Below are positions 22,451 to 32,083 of a stretch of 64,000 nt of DNA, one piece after another (position 1 is the stretch's first letter; every line of letters starts with the position of its first letter). Under the pieces are notes generated by a model, which saw nothing but the letters and a program-made list of their open reading frames with translations, was not told the origin of the DNA and searched no databases. This DNA is from Corinectria fuckeliana (taxonomy: Eukaryota > Ascomycota > Sordariomycetes > Hypocreales > Nectriaceae). The stretch is taken from the NCBI GenBank assembly GCA_019137255.1, contig WPDH01000049.1:186001-250000 (forward strand), read 5' to 3'. The position numbers and the translations under genes were made by a program.

Positions 22451-23617
22451 TCATGGATAGTCCGAGAACCCCGCCGACTCGCCGTCCCGGTTCAACATGT
22501 ACACGAACCGCTTCTGGTCCTCGAGCAGACACGGCGGCACGTCGCGGTTGTCGCGGATCCGGTCAAAGGTGTCGGCCTCGCGGCCCCACAGGTCGGCGCC
22601 GCTGCGCACGGCGTCGGCGATGCGGGCGCGGTCGCGGAACTCGTCGTCGTTCATCCACGCGTGCGAGAAGCTAGCCATCTTGTTGAGGAACTGGTCCATG
22701 GTCGCGAAGCACGAGCTGCAGTGCCACCCGGCGTTGGCCAGCACGCCCTTCTCCAGGTCGCGCAGCAGCGGCGCCCCCGCGTCGCCGGTGCGCAGGTTCG
22801 TCGGCCGGATCGTCACCGCCATGCCCTCGTAGTACGTCGCCTGCGGGAACTGCCACTCCGGGCCCGTGTGCAGGAACTGGAACGAGTAGTAGTAGAACTT
22901 GGAGGCGAGGGTCAGGCGCCGGGGGAACTCGCACGTGCGCAGGACGAGGAGCGTCGCGGGCCGGGGGATCTCGTCGACGTCGGCGACGAGGAGCACGTCG
23001 CCCTCGGCGGGGGCCTGGCGGCCGGCGAGGCCCGGGAAGACCTGGAGGAACATGGCGTCGCGCTGCAGGTCCTCGTAGTCCCAGGTGGTCTCGGGCTTGA
23101 AGCCGTCCGGGAAGCTCAGCTCGTGGTACACCATCTTGGCGTGGAACTCGGCGAAGCGGTCCCACGACTCGCGGATGGTGAGCCTCTTGGGCCCGCCCTG
23201 GAAGGTGCGCGGGGACTCGACGATGACGAAGTAGTCGACGTAGTCGTAGAGGGTGCGGAGGCGGATCTCGAGGAAGTCGAGCTCGGTGTTGACCATGAAG
23301 AGGTCATAGACCTTGCGCTCGCCGGAGGAGGCGCCGCGGTCGCGGGGCCGGAAGACGGAGTAGCCGTGGGCGGCGCAGAGGTCGCGCGCGGCGTCGGAGG
23401 CGTAGTAGTCGCGGTGGGCGGCGCTGCTGCTGGCGGCGGCGGCGGCGGCGAAGTCGAGGCGCGGGAGGGAGTGCGTGAGGGCGATGTCGGCGTCGGAGAT
23501 GCGGTGCGCGGGAGACAGGTCGAAGCGCGGCTGGAGAGAGAGCCACCAGGTGAAGCAGCAGCCGGCGACGAGGGCGACGAGGACGAGGACGGGACGGGTG
23601 TTGACGGGAACGGGCAT
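22451..23617 (-). CDS. Glycosyltransferase family 17 protein (GnT-III-like), type II membrane
   Basis: Single exon, 388 aa. The start at 23617 is the only ATG in a frame that is open upstream to 23905. Residues 8-28 form one hydrophobic anchor after a short basic N-terminus (type II, Golgi-like). The Ala-rich stem (about 55-68) is low-complexity. The GT17 core follows: KVYDLFMVNTELDFLEIRL, YVDYFVIVESPRTFQG, LLVADVDEIPRP (DVD at 213-215, the expected metal/nucleotide-sugar site), FYYYSFQF, and CSSCFATMDQFLNKMASFSH. Animal GT17 enzymes add bisecting GlcNAc to N-glycans; fungi generally lack bisected glycans, so the fungal acceptor is unknown. Codons are very GC-rich, which creates a 330-aa open frame on the opposite strand. 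Confidence 0.92.
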   Translation of the reverse strand: MPVPVNTRPVLVLVALVAGCCFTWWLSLQPRFDLSPAHRISDADIALTHSLPRLDFAAAAAASSSAAHRDYYASDAARDLCAAHGYSVFRPRDRGASSGERKVYDLFMVNTELDFLEIRLRTLYDYVDYFVIVESPRTFQGGPKRLTIRESWDRFAEFHAKMVYHELSFPDGFKPETTWDYEDLQRDAMFLQVFPGLAGRQAPAEGDVLLVADVDEIPRPATLLVLRTCEFPRRLTLASKFYYYSFQFLHTGPEWQFPQATYYEGMAVTIRPTNLRTGDAGAPLLRDLEKGVLANAGWHCSSCFATMDQFLNKMASFSHAWMNDDEFRDRARIADAVRSGADLWGREADTFDRIRDNRDVPPCLLEDQKRFVYMLNRDGESAGFSDYP

Positions 23618-24788
23618 TTTGCTAATCGCAGCGGCAACGGCGAGGAGGACTGAGAGGCAGAAGGACGAGAGCAGGGAGGGTTCAGTCCATGGCGGTAAGG
23701 AGATGAGTTGGCAGAGAGCAGCGTCAACTAAAAAAGCAAAGATGAGACATAGATAGCCTTTGTGCAAACGGTTGCGGGTATGGGCGAGTACTAGACTATG
23801 TAGATAGGTAGGTAGGTAGACCCAAAAGGTAAAGCCAACCCGACTAGAAAGGCAAAGGCAAAGGCCAACGCAGACACAAATGCACTTCTCACCCGTGCTC
23901 GTCAAGCGGGAGATGCTCCTAGTCGCATACGGAGTAGTCTATAGTGACTTATTATTATCCCGTCTCCTCCTCAGCTGCGAATCCGTCCCCTACCTTAGCC
24001 AGAAGAAGGCAAGGGCATTTCGATGTTCGGCTTACACTGACACAAGGATGAAGGCTGCACCAATCAGCAGTAGCACGGCCGTTGAGCTAGGAAACCCTGG
24101 GCTTCCCTATCCTCCCCTGTGCGCTAGGGGAAGATTACTGCCCGTGCAGACTAGGGGTGGAGGGGCCTAGACTCCCACGGTGCCGGGACGTAGATAGAGT
24201 ACATATTAATAGTAGTAGATGCTGAGAGATGATACGAGGATGGTACCATGGTAATTAGCAAGTACCGAGGATGAGGTCTGCGAGCACGTTCCTTCGTACG
24301 TGGTATTGTTCCTGATCAGATAGCGGTCCTCAGTATAGGAGGCATATCAAGAGGGGCCGTTTTCTTGGCTGGCCCCAAGGGGAAATCGTGTAATTTTACA
24401 GGCGTCTTGGAGTTCTTGGAATAGGTGGCTAGGTCAGGTCAGATGTAGCCCGACTCCGTGAGTCCCGTCCATTTTCCAGGGGGGTTGGCTGCGATGTTCT
24501 CCCCAGGATCCTCACCGGGACCCCCATTTTGCAGCGGGGTCACCCGCCAAGCGGTCCATCACATGTACTCCGCAGCTAGGTTAGGTACTATGTAGTACCT
24601 TAGATATTTCGTGGTTCGGCCTGGATTTGTCCCCGTCTCTCGGGCACTGCGACGCCCGCTGCCGGTGGACCCCTTGCAGGCTCACGGCTTCCGACCGCGA
24701 TCACATCCATTGCTCGCGAACTATGTACATGCTTAGGGCCTGATCTTCTCAAGCCGGTTGAATGTAACCCGGGTTAAGAAAAGGTACA
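23618..24788. other. Intergenic region upstream of GT17
   Basis: This holds the GT17 promoter, an AGGT microrepeat at about 23803-23820 and further TAGGTA/GTACTA-type motifs (24580-24605). GC content drops towards the kinase-like relic. I see no gene. Confidence 0.55.
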
Positions 24789-25693
24789 TCAGGAGCCCCC
24801 ACAGCCCGCAATGTATCCCCCTGAGACCCCTATTAGCTTAGCCATACCTACCCAGTCCCCTTTAACAGCTCCTGCTATGTCTTTATCGACCCAGCCCTCA
24901 GTATAGCCGCCACCAAAATCAGTAATCCACGCATTGTTGTCCCGGTCTATTAAAACGTTCTCCGCCTTGACATTTCTCTAGACTACGCCGGCCTTATGCA
25001 GCCCTGCGAAGGTGGCATCAAGCTGTTCTCTGATCGTAGGCGGGGGATCGTCGGGATCGTCAGGATGGATTCTTATGGACAGTGGGTAATCTCTATTGTT
25101 AATGTAAGTTAATAAAAGGCTAAGAATAAAGCCAGAGTTATCTATAATAATACTATATAGGTGATATAAGTATAGCTAAGAGTCTATACTAGCTGTAAAA
25201 ATCGTCTTATAAGCTTTAAGCTCCTGTTTAATCTGTATGCTAGAGTTATATAGCTTAAAGAAGCAGTTAGTCTGGCAGTTATTAATAAGAATCTTATTAG
25301 GTGGCTTAAAGAGCGCGTCCTTAGGATATTTAAAGCCTAAGGTGATTCTGGTGGGATTATAGAAGGCTGTTTATGTCTCTAGGTCGTTGAGGAAGCTGTT
25401 ATCAAAGCGGATAAATGACGGCCGATAAGGCGATCGTTCCGCTGCGACATGGCGCGGGTATGGCTTTTCATTAATAATGTCTAGGGCAAAGACGAAAAAC
25501 TCTAGGAAAAGATGATCTCGCAGAGTGATCCTGATGTCCTTTGGGAGGCATGGCGGGCTGGGCGCGAGCTCGGCGAAGAGCGGCATCCCGGGGTCGCCGA
25601 CCCGCATGCATGCATGAAACATTCCTCTCCATCTTGGCTCTCAACGATGGGCCACTCATGGCGAAACCGCACAACAAAAAACGACACGTACAT
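24789..25693 (-). pseudogene. Decayed fungal protein-kinase-like gene, RIP-like lesions
   Basis: Reading the minus strand from about 25622 to 24789 in one frame gives a recognisable kinase-like sequence broken by stops at 25373-25371, 25178-25176 and 24980-24978, and ending at a TGA at 24791-24789. Preserved pieces are EFFVFALDIINEKPYPRH, RPSFIRFDNSFLNDLET, SGFILSLLLTYINNRDYPL, IHPDDPDDPPP, LHKAGVV (then a stop where Trp/Gly would be expected), RNVKAENVLID (catalytic-loop remnant) and ITDFGGGYTEGWVDKD (DFG region). Upstream, WPIVESQDGEECFMHAC lies in another frame, implying a frameshift near 25600. Stops and substitutions fit C-to-T/G-to-A change, and 25080-25420 is strikingly AT- and TpA-rich, as left by RIP. 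The family looks like a fungal kinase-like group that is often multicopy, which would make it a RIP target (inference). Confidence 0.8.
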
Positions 25694-25926
25694 ACATAGT
25701 AGATAATAAACACTAAATTAGAAATCTGGGGAGAGAACGGGTTTTTATCCGCTTTGCTGGTTGGTTCAGACACCCTGGTCCTGGATTCAATTGACGTCGG
25801 CTTCTCCCGGCCCATTGAAGGAGCGTGTATCCGACATCCCCTCACTCATTCGGCTCATGGCATCTCCACCCAAAGTGACTCACGGAGTAGGCTACAACTC
25901 TGCTACTGGACTCACCTCTCATCGCC

Positions 25927-27411
25927 ATGGTGAAGCCAACCGTCTTGGCGAATTCTCCACGCCTTTTCGCATCGTGTTTTCCACTTGCTCGAACGGCTCC
26001 AGCATTGCAACCGCGCGGCTGCCTTCGCTCGTCCGTAACGGCATCACGATTCGTTGCGCCCCTCACCATCAGATCACCACGCAGCTTCACCTCCTCGGCT
26101 TCAGTTATGGCTCCAGCCGCTGAGACGTCCGGCGCTGACGCCGACGGGGACTCGCACAACGCCTGGATTGGTAGCAAGAGCCCTGCTGCTTTCGACCTGC
26201 GAAGTGAGTGAGGTAGTTGCCGCATCGAGCTGTTATCACGGAGACCGGACAGCTAACGCATCATTGGTCAAGGCGACGTGGTAACCAGGCCGACTCCGGC
26301 AATGCTCCAGGCTGTGCAGTCGTGCTCTCTCCTCGACGATGTCTTCCAGGAAGACGTCGTCACCAACGACCTCGAGGACTACGTCGCCCAACGAACTGGC
26401 AAGGAGGCCGGCCTCTTTGTGCTCTCTGGCACCATGGGCAACCAGCTTGCCATGAGATCTCTCCTCACCCAGCCCCCGCACTCCGTCCTCTGCGACTACC
26501 GCGCTCACCTCTACACCTCTGAAGCTGGCGGGTGTGTATACATGCCATACTGTCAAGACCACCGGGAGACGAACTAACGCTCGGCTAGACTTGCGACACT
26601 GTCGGGAGGGCAAATCACCCCTGTAGTGCCCAAAAACGGGAGGTATCTGACTCTAGAGGACATCATGGCGAACGCGACGCTGGGCGATGACGTCCACGGA
26701 TGTCCCACGCGAGTCATCAACCTCGAGAACACTCTCCACGGCATGGTCACTCCCCTGAGCGAGGTTCAACGCATCTCCGAGTTCGCTCGCGAGCACGGCA
26801 TCAAGATGCACTGCGACGGCGCCCGCCTGTGGGAAGCCGTCGTCGCCGGCGCCGGGTCCCTGCCCGACTTCTGCTCGCACTTCGACACCGTCTCCCTCTG
26901 CCTCTCCAAGGGCCTCGGCGCACCCGTGGGCAGCGTCCTCGTGGGGCCCAAGGAGACCCTGAAGCACGCGCGCTGGGTGCGCAAGTCCATCGGCGGCGGC
27001 CTGCGACAGTCCGGCGTCGTCACCTCGGCCGGCCGCGTCGCCGTCGAGCAGACGTTTGGCAGCTCTCCCACGGGCTCCGACGGCCTGCTCAAGCCATCCC
27101 ACGCGACGGCGCGCAAGGTGGAGAAGCTCTGGACGAGCATGGGCGGCAAGGTGGCCGAGCCGACCGAGACCAACATGTGCTGGCTGGATCTGGATGCCGC
27201 CGGGTGCAGTCAGGCGCGGCTCATCGAGTGCGGCGCCGAGGCTGGAGTCAAGTTCATGAGCAGCCGGCTGGTGACGCATTATCAGGTTGCGCAGAACGAG
27301 GAGGAAGTGCTGCGACGGCTTCGCGTAGTCTTCGAGAAGGTTCTTGCGTCGGGAGAGGATTTGGGTGTCAGGAAGAAGGTTGGAAAGGGGAGTGTTTATG
27401 CGCCGGTATAG
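25927..27411 (+). CDS. GLY1: L-threonine aldolase, PLP-dependent, probable organellar form
   Basis: Exons are 25927-26203, 26273-26531 and 26589-27411 (452 aa). The ATG sits in a strong context (CGCCATGG). The first 60 residues are Arg/Ser/Ala-rich with almost no acidic residues and look like a mitochondrial presequence. The beta-eliminating lyase core starts at FDLRSDVVTRPTPAML. Landmarks are SGTMGNQLAMR, EAGGLATLSGGQ (restored by splicing), LENTLHGMVTPLSEV, MHCDGARLWEA, and SLCLSKGLGAPVGS, whose Lys (about 285) is the expected PLP Schiff-base residue. The enzyme cleaves threonine or allo-threonine to glycine and acetaldehyde. The C-terminus past residue 430 is variable. It is divergent with the kinase-like relic, only about 230 nt away. 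Low-specificity versus allo-specific activity cannot be read from sequence. Confidence 0.94.
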
Positions 27412-28377
27412 AAAGAAACGTTGATACTACAAAGTATGGCTTATAAACGGTCGACCTTTGGATGTAGCAGCTCAAATGAAGGATATACAGCGCCGCCTAA
27501 ACTCGGTTTTAAGAAGGCTCGTACCTGAGATATCTTCCATTTCCAGACATTGACACTTTTATTCGGATTTATTGAACATATCCAGTCTAGCGATACGAAT
27601 GCCTCTTTTTGTTATTATCTCTGTGCAAGAAGTTGTCAGACCGGTTGGCAGCTTACGAAATGTTGCCTGCTCATATTTTGCGAAGAGGCCCTAGATGAAC
27701 TACACGGTCGAAACAGCTCCCGCAGAAGACTATTATATGCTCATCCGTGTTCCTCTATAAATCCGTTTGAATCGTGCTGCTCTGCATTGACGGCTCTCTG
27801 TGCTAAGCCATGGCCATATTTCGCCCTATCAAACTGGGGCGGCCTTTGAAAGTCGATCGGAATGTCCGACGGCTTTTCTCCCTCGACCCGTATTTCCGTT
27901 GAAGTGTCGCCTTCGAGAAGTTCAGCCGCACTAGGCACTGGACCCGGAGCCTAGTGCCAATTGATGGGCCCTGCATTGTCATCCTGGATGCCTATATTCG
28001 ACCTCTCGCTGGTCGGTCTTCAAGCTACATGGCTGACGTTTGCGATGCCGCGATACCCGTAGGGCTGACACATGGTGACGCCTCTGCCTTGAGCTAATCC
28101 AGCCCCTAAGACGATCCGCGACGCGAATGCGCGAAGGAAGTGACGATGGGACGCTGAACGGTCTTCCCGGAGTTTTTGCTAATGTGCCATGGCCGATTAA
28201 GAAGTCATTGAAGTATAAAATGAAGCCGATTTATTGAGGTTTGTTACAGTTCCAGCATTTCCATCAGCTTCTACCGCCTACAACACCCCAAACGCTACCG
28301 ATCAACATCTCTATTAGCTTCGCTATCTGATTCTTCAACTTCAAACACATCACTACAACCTAGTCACCAATCTCATT
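27412..28377. other. Intergenic region
   Basis: This holds the 3' flank of threonine aldolase and the promoter of the MDR reductase; a TATAAAA-like element (GTATAAAATG) lies at about 28213. No supported gene. Confidence 0.55.
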
Positions 28378-29337
28378 ATGAGCATGCTCGCTATTCAAGC
28401 TTCCGAAGGGGGTAAGCCCAAGGCCTCTCGCGTCTCCCCACCGCCGACCCCCATCGACGATTCGACAATCCAGGTCCGGGTGTTGGCGGCAGGGCTGCAC
28501 CAAGTAGTCCGGAGCCGGGCTTCTGGAAAGCATTACTCGGTCGTGGACAGTCCGCCTGACACGCTGGGCGTCGACGGCACGGGCGTCGACACCAGCACGG
28601 GAAAGCCGGTGTACTTCCACACGCTGGCCACCGGCGACGGCACCTTTGCGGAGCTGGTCAACGTGCCGGCGCGGGACGTGGCCGAGCTGCCGGAGGACGT
28701 GGACCCCGTGCAGGCGGCGGCGCTGGTTAACCCCGTCCTCAGCAGCTGGATGGCGCTGCGCAAGCGCGTGGACTTCCTGAAGGACGGGGGGAAGAAGGAC
28801 AAGGGCTGGGCGTGCTTGATCCTCGGCGTCACGGGCACGAGCGGCCAGCTGGCCATCAAAGTCGCCAGGGCCATGGGGGCCACCAAGGTCATTGGCGCGG
28901 GGCGGAACGAGGCAACCCTCAAGCAGCTCGACCTGGACGAGCGCATCGTGCTCCGCGACGACGCCGGAGCCACCGACTTCTCGCCTGCCGCCACCGTCGA
29001 CGTGGTGCTCGACTACGTCTACGGGCCGTACGTCCACGCGTACCTCAGCAGCACGAGGAGCCGCACCCCGCTGACGTGGGTCGGCATAGGCGCCATGGCG
29101 GGGCCGGAGGCGACCGTCCCCTCGCAGGCGATGCGCCGGCGGGACGTGACGCTCCGGGGCGCGGGGCTCGGGTCGTGGAGCAAGGCCGACTTGTCGACGG
29201 AGCTGCCGGGCATTCTGAGCGTGCTGAAGGGCGTGAAGATGGGCGGGTTGCGAGAGGTGGACATGGCAGACGCGGAAGAGGGCTGGAAGATATCAGGGGA
29301 GAGGGTGGTGTTTACTAACAAGGCCAAGGGTGAGTGA
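28378..29337 (+). CDS. MDR-superfamily NAD(P)H-dependent oxidoreductase (quinone-reductase-like)
   Basis: Single exon, 319 aa; ATG at 28378, with a second in-frame ATG two codons on. The N-terminal part is a GroES-like fold lacking a structural zinc lobe and obvious catalytic-zinc cysteines, so it is of the zinc-independent quinone-oxidoreductase/enoyl-reductase type. Residues about 140-165 carry the Rossmann motif ILGVTGTSGQLAIKVARAMG, followed by KVIGAGRNEATL, typical of NADP(H) binding. The substrate cannot be inferred. Neighbours (threonine aldolase upstream, same strand) give no pathway hint. Its codon use is very GC-rich compared with its flanks. Confidence 0.85.
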   Translation: MSMLAIQASEGGKPKASRVSPPPTPIDDSTIQVRVLAAGLHQVVRSRASGKHYSVVDSPPDTLGVDGTGVDTSTGKPVYFHTLATGDGTFAELVNVPARDVAELPEDVDPVQAAALVNPVLSSWMALRKRVDFLKDGGKKDKGWACLILGVTGTSGQLAIKVARAMGATKVIGAGRNEATLKQLDLDERIVLRDDAGATDFSPAATVDVVLDYVYGPYVHAYLSSTRSRTPLTWVGIGAMAGPEATVPSQAMRRRDVTLRGAGLGSWSKADLSTELPGILSVLKGVKMGGLREVDMADAEEGWKISGERVVFTNKAKGE

Positions 29338-32083
29338 GAGGGTTGGCAGCGCCATAGGACTTTCTAAGACTAGGCGTTTAAGATAGTAGCCAGAACCTCT
29401 TCCCGACTATGATCAAGCTAGCAACAGACAGTATAGAAAAGAAGGTTCATCTTGTCCCGTACCAGTGTAATCAGCACCACAAATAGACACAGACCCTGAA
29501 TCACGACGCCCTTCCCCTGTATGATGACCAGAAATAGGGGCTCTCTTAACAATCCCCTGCCTCACGGGGATAATTTGCCCTTGGTTTGCTTCATCCCTGG
29601 TTGGAATCCTATGGTAGACTTCGTAGCACGACTACCTTTCGCAACATATGAGCCGGAACAGGAGATCGCCTTGATAGGGTAACTGTAACCTCGCAAATCT
29701 GCTAGTACACTATGCGTTGACCTCCCCGTCCTTTTCCCTGCCATCTCCGTAGCCCGTTCCGACGATCCTAGTTGTTCAGAGAAAGCCAGGCGGGTCAAGA
29801 ATAATTGCTGCTTTCTGCGGACTACGTCTTACCCAAGACCTTCGAGATCTCGGGCTTGCCTGCAAGTAGTCCACGGTGCGTCACATCTCGTAGAACTTTC
29901 AGCACATCTCAGTTCCTTTGTAAGCGCAAGTTCCTCATTCACACTATTGTGATGGGCCGTCGCATCCCATGTGTCTCTGCATGCGTCTGAAACGGAGTAA
30001 TGAGACTAAAGGTCGATTGCCTTGTTCAACAAGACCCACGCTACCCCCATGACCACTATGATACGTATCCATGTCTGAGACAAGCCTGGTTAGGTGTTAG
30101 CTAGAAGTACCATAGCTTCACTCCTGTCTGACCTCGAAGAAACATCTGGGGTTCAGCATGTGCGCATGCTAAAATGGGACTTATGACCTTGTAGAACGAG
30201 CACCAGATGATTGACACTCAAGACACGCAGAACCATTCAACTGAGCTTCATACGGGGATAGTAGAGTGATTAACCCACCAGGGCCAGACGAGCATAGCTT
30301 CCAACGTCCAGAATTAAATATTGTCCAGTCTTGTGCCGAACAATATCAGCAGTCTGATCATGATGTTTAGGCTGAAGGAAAGAGATTCTGCGTTTCTGGT
30401 CTGTAATCATAAGCGCTGTGAAACATTGATACCGACGAGGTAGGACACATCTACAGATCTGACGCGGTTTTGATAAGCTGAATGAATAGCGTCTGATGGA
30501 CAGACAGAACGACCGTTTCTGGCTACATGATGATTCACGTTGGAGTAGTCTCTATATATGCAGACTTGGTCCATCCTTGTTCGCAAATCCAACCAACCCA
30601 AGCCTTCAACCAGTAAATTAGAACGGAAATCAACCTCGACGACCAGCTCCCCAGGAACGTACAGTACAAGCTGAACCACCGACTCGCCAAATTTACATAC
30701 CCAACGCCGAGAGTGAGAGGATGTGCCGGAAAATAAAGTACCGCCACAAATGCATACTCTGCAAGAAGGTGCTGTGGGAGGAAACTCGCATTATGGCATG
30801 CACGGAAGCGATCCTGATGGGCGTGGATTGCCGGCGCATGACCAAAGGCAGCGAGAACTGCTGGGAGCCAGTATGCGCGTCGTGCTTGATGCCGCCCCCT
30901 GGGCGCTGACGGGTGGTGCAACTTTGTTCTGCGAGTTGCGAACTGCTAAGCAGATGATGGTGGTGGAGCATCATGTAAGTATATACTTCGTACATACTTA
31001 GGTACATATCTCGGGGAGGAAACGCGGGTGGGTCGGCGTGTCCGTCCCCAAGTAATCCCCAGGGTTCATCACCTCATTTGAATCTAACTAACTTTTAAGC
31101 CCCCTACAGCTTCACGCGTCTTACTATGTACCCTGACTAGAAGGACAATGATCTGTTACAATATAACTACTGCCTGATCCCAGTGCTGTGGCTTCCATTG
31201 ACCCTAATGTCGTGACACACCCGGACGTGAGCTGATTCTCCTGGGAAATATTGACGTCACCTCATCGGCCAAGATGATGGCCGCTAGAATGAGAAGGCAA
31301 TGCGGAAATGCGGGGAAACGAATGAAGCAAGAGAGGACGGAGGAGGGAGGGAAGGAGCGGGGGAAACGGTTCCCTATCCTGCCTAATTAAGTACTACTAG
31401 TAGTACTTACCTACGCATGTACATGGGTACTAATTACCCGCTTGCTAACCTGCATCTCGCCTGATCTGAGGCGGTGGCGTCTGGAGTCAAAGAATTTAAG
31501 CGGAACACCAACAATCATGCAGCAATTCCCAGTGGCCCTAGTCGGAGATCAAGGAAGGGCCGAGTCCGAGGTTCCATGTCATAATCAACCGTTGCCCGGC
31601 ATGGGAAGCAGTTGCTGGCGCTTTGGGCAGGGGCCTCTTTGTCACGCTGAGCCATGACCCAACGGCTTCGAGCATCATCGGCCAAGGACTCTTGGCAGCA
31701 CTCCAACGAAGAAGGTTGTGTTGGTTGTGCAACTGCCGTGGGAGAGGGCTGATGATCACCATCGAAACGGGTTAGCCACCGCCAAGCGCTAACAGCTTTC
31801 TCCAGCTTTTTACCTCACGCTGCTCCGTAGTCTACCGTGCTACGACATGTCAAGCGACGACAACAGCAAGGCACCGCGAGACTCTGCAATGGGACTCTGT
31901 CTGCATTGACCATGCTTCTCCCACCCTAGTCCGTATCCCAACCAACCAGCCAGCCTTTGCCGCCATATATATTACCCCGTGCTGCTCGCCAGCTGCTCAC
32001 CACACAATCCCGTCTAGGTATATTGTGCATTGTGCTTCAGGTTCGCAAGCCAACGTCTCCAGAATCGAGCATCGATTGGCGCA
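29338..32083. other. Long intergenic region with one small candidate ORF
   Basis: Apart from the 62-codon ORF at 30721 I see no gene. 31380-31440 is an unusually dense cluster of GTACTA/CTAGTA/TACCTA motifs. The last 150 nt form the trehalase promoter and leader. Confidence 0.5.
30721..30909 (+). CDS. Small cysteine-rich protein, CxxC pairs (uncertain)
   Basis: A 62-codon ORF starting at an ATG. It has six further cysteines beside C2: a C11-x2-C14 pair after H9, C27, C37, C47 and a C52-x2-C55 pair. This spacing suggests a small zinc-binding or disulfide fold. Tryptophans at 19 and 48 and the phrase RIMACTEAILMGVDCRRMTK look like real protein rather than random translation. There is no signal peptide. 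I do not recognise a named family, though small proteins with similar CxxC ends occur in filamentous fungi. It is isolated, more than 1.2 kb from any other gene. It could be a non-coding coincidence. Confidence 0.4.
   Translation: MCRKIKYRHKCILCKKVLWEETRIMACTEAILMGVDCRRMTKGSENCWEPVCASCLMPPPGR

Noticed and set aside
22661..23653. 330-codon open frame on the + strand
   Set aside because: It is exactly antisense to the GT17 gene, is dominated by Gly/Val/Glu/Arg from GC-rich third positions, and has no family features.
23618..23905. Possible N-terminal extension of the GT17 protein with extra hydrophobic segments
   Set aside because: No ATG in the extended frame; the type II anchor directly follows the ATG at 23617.
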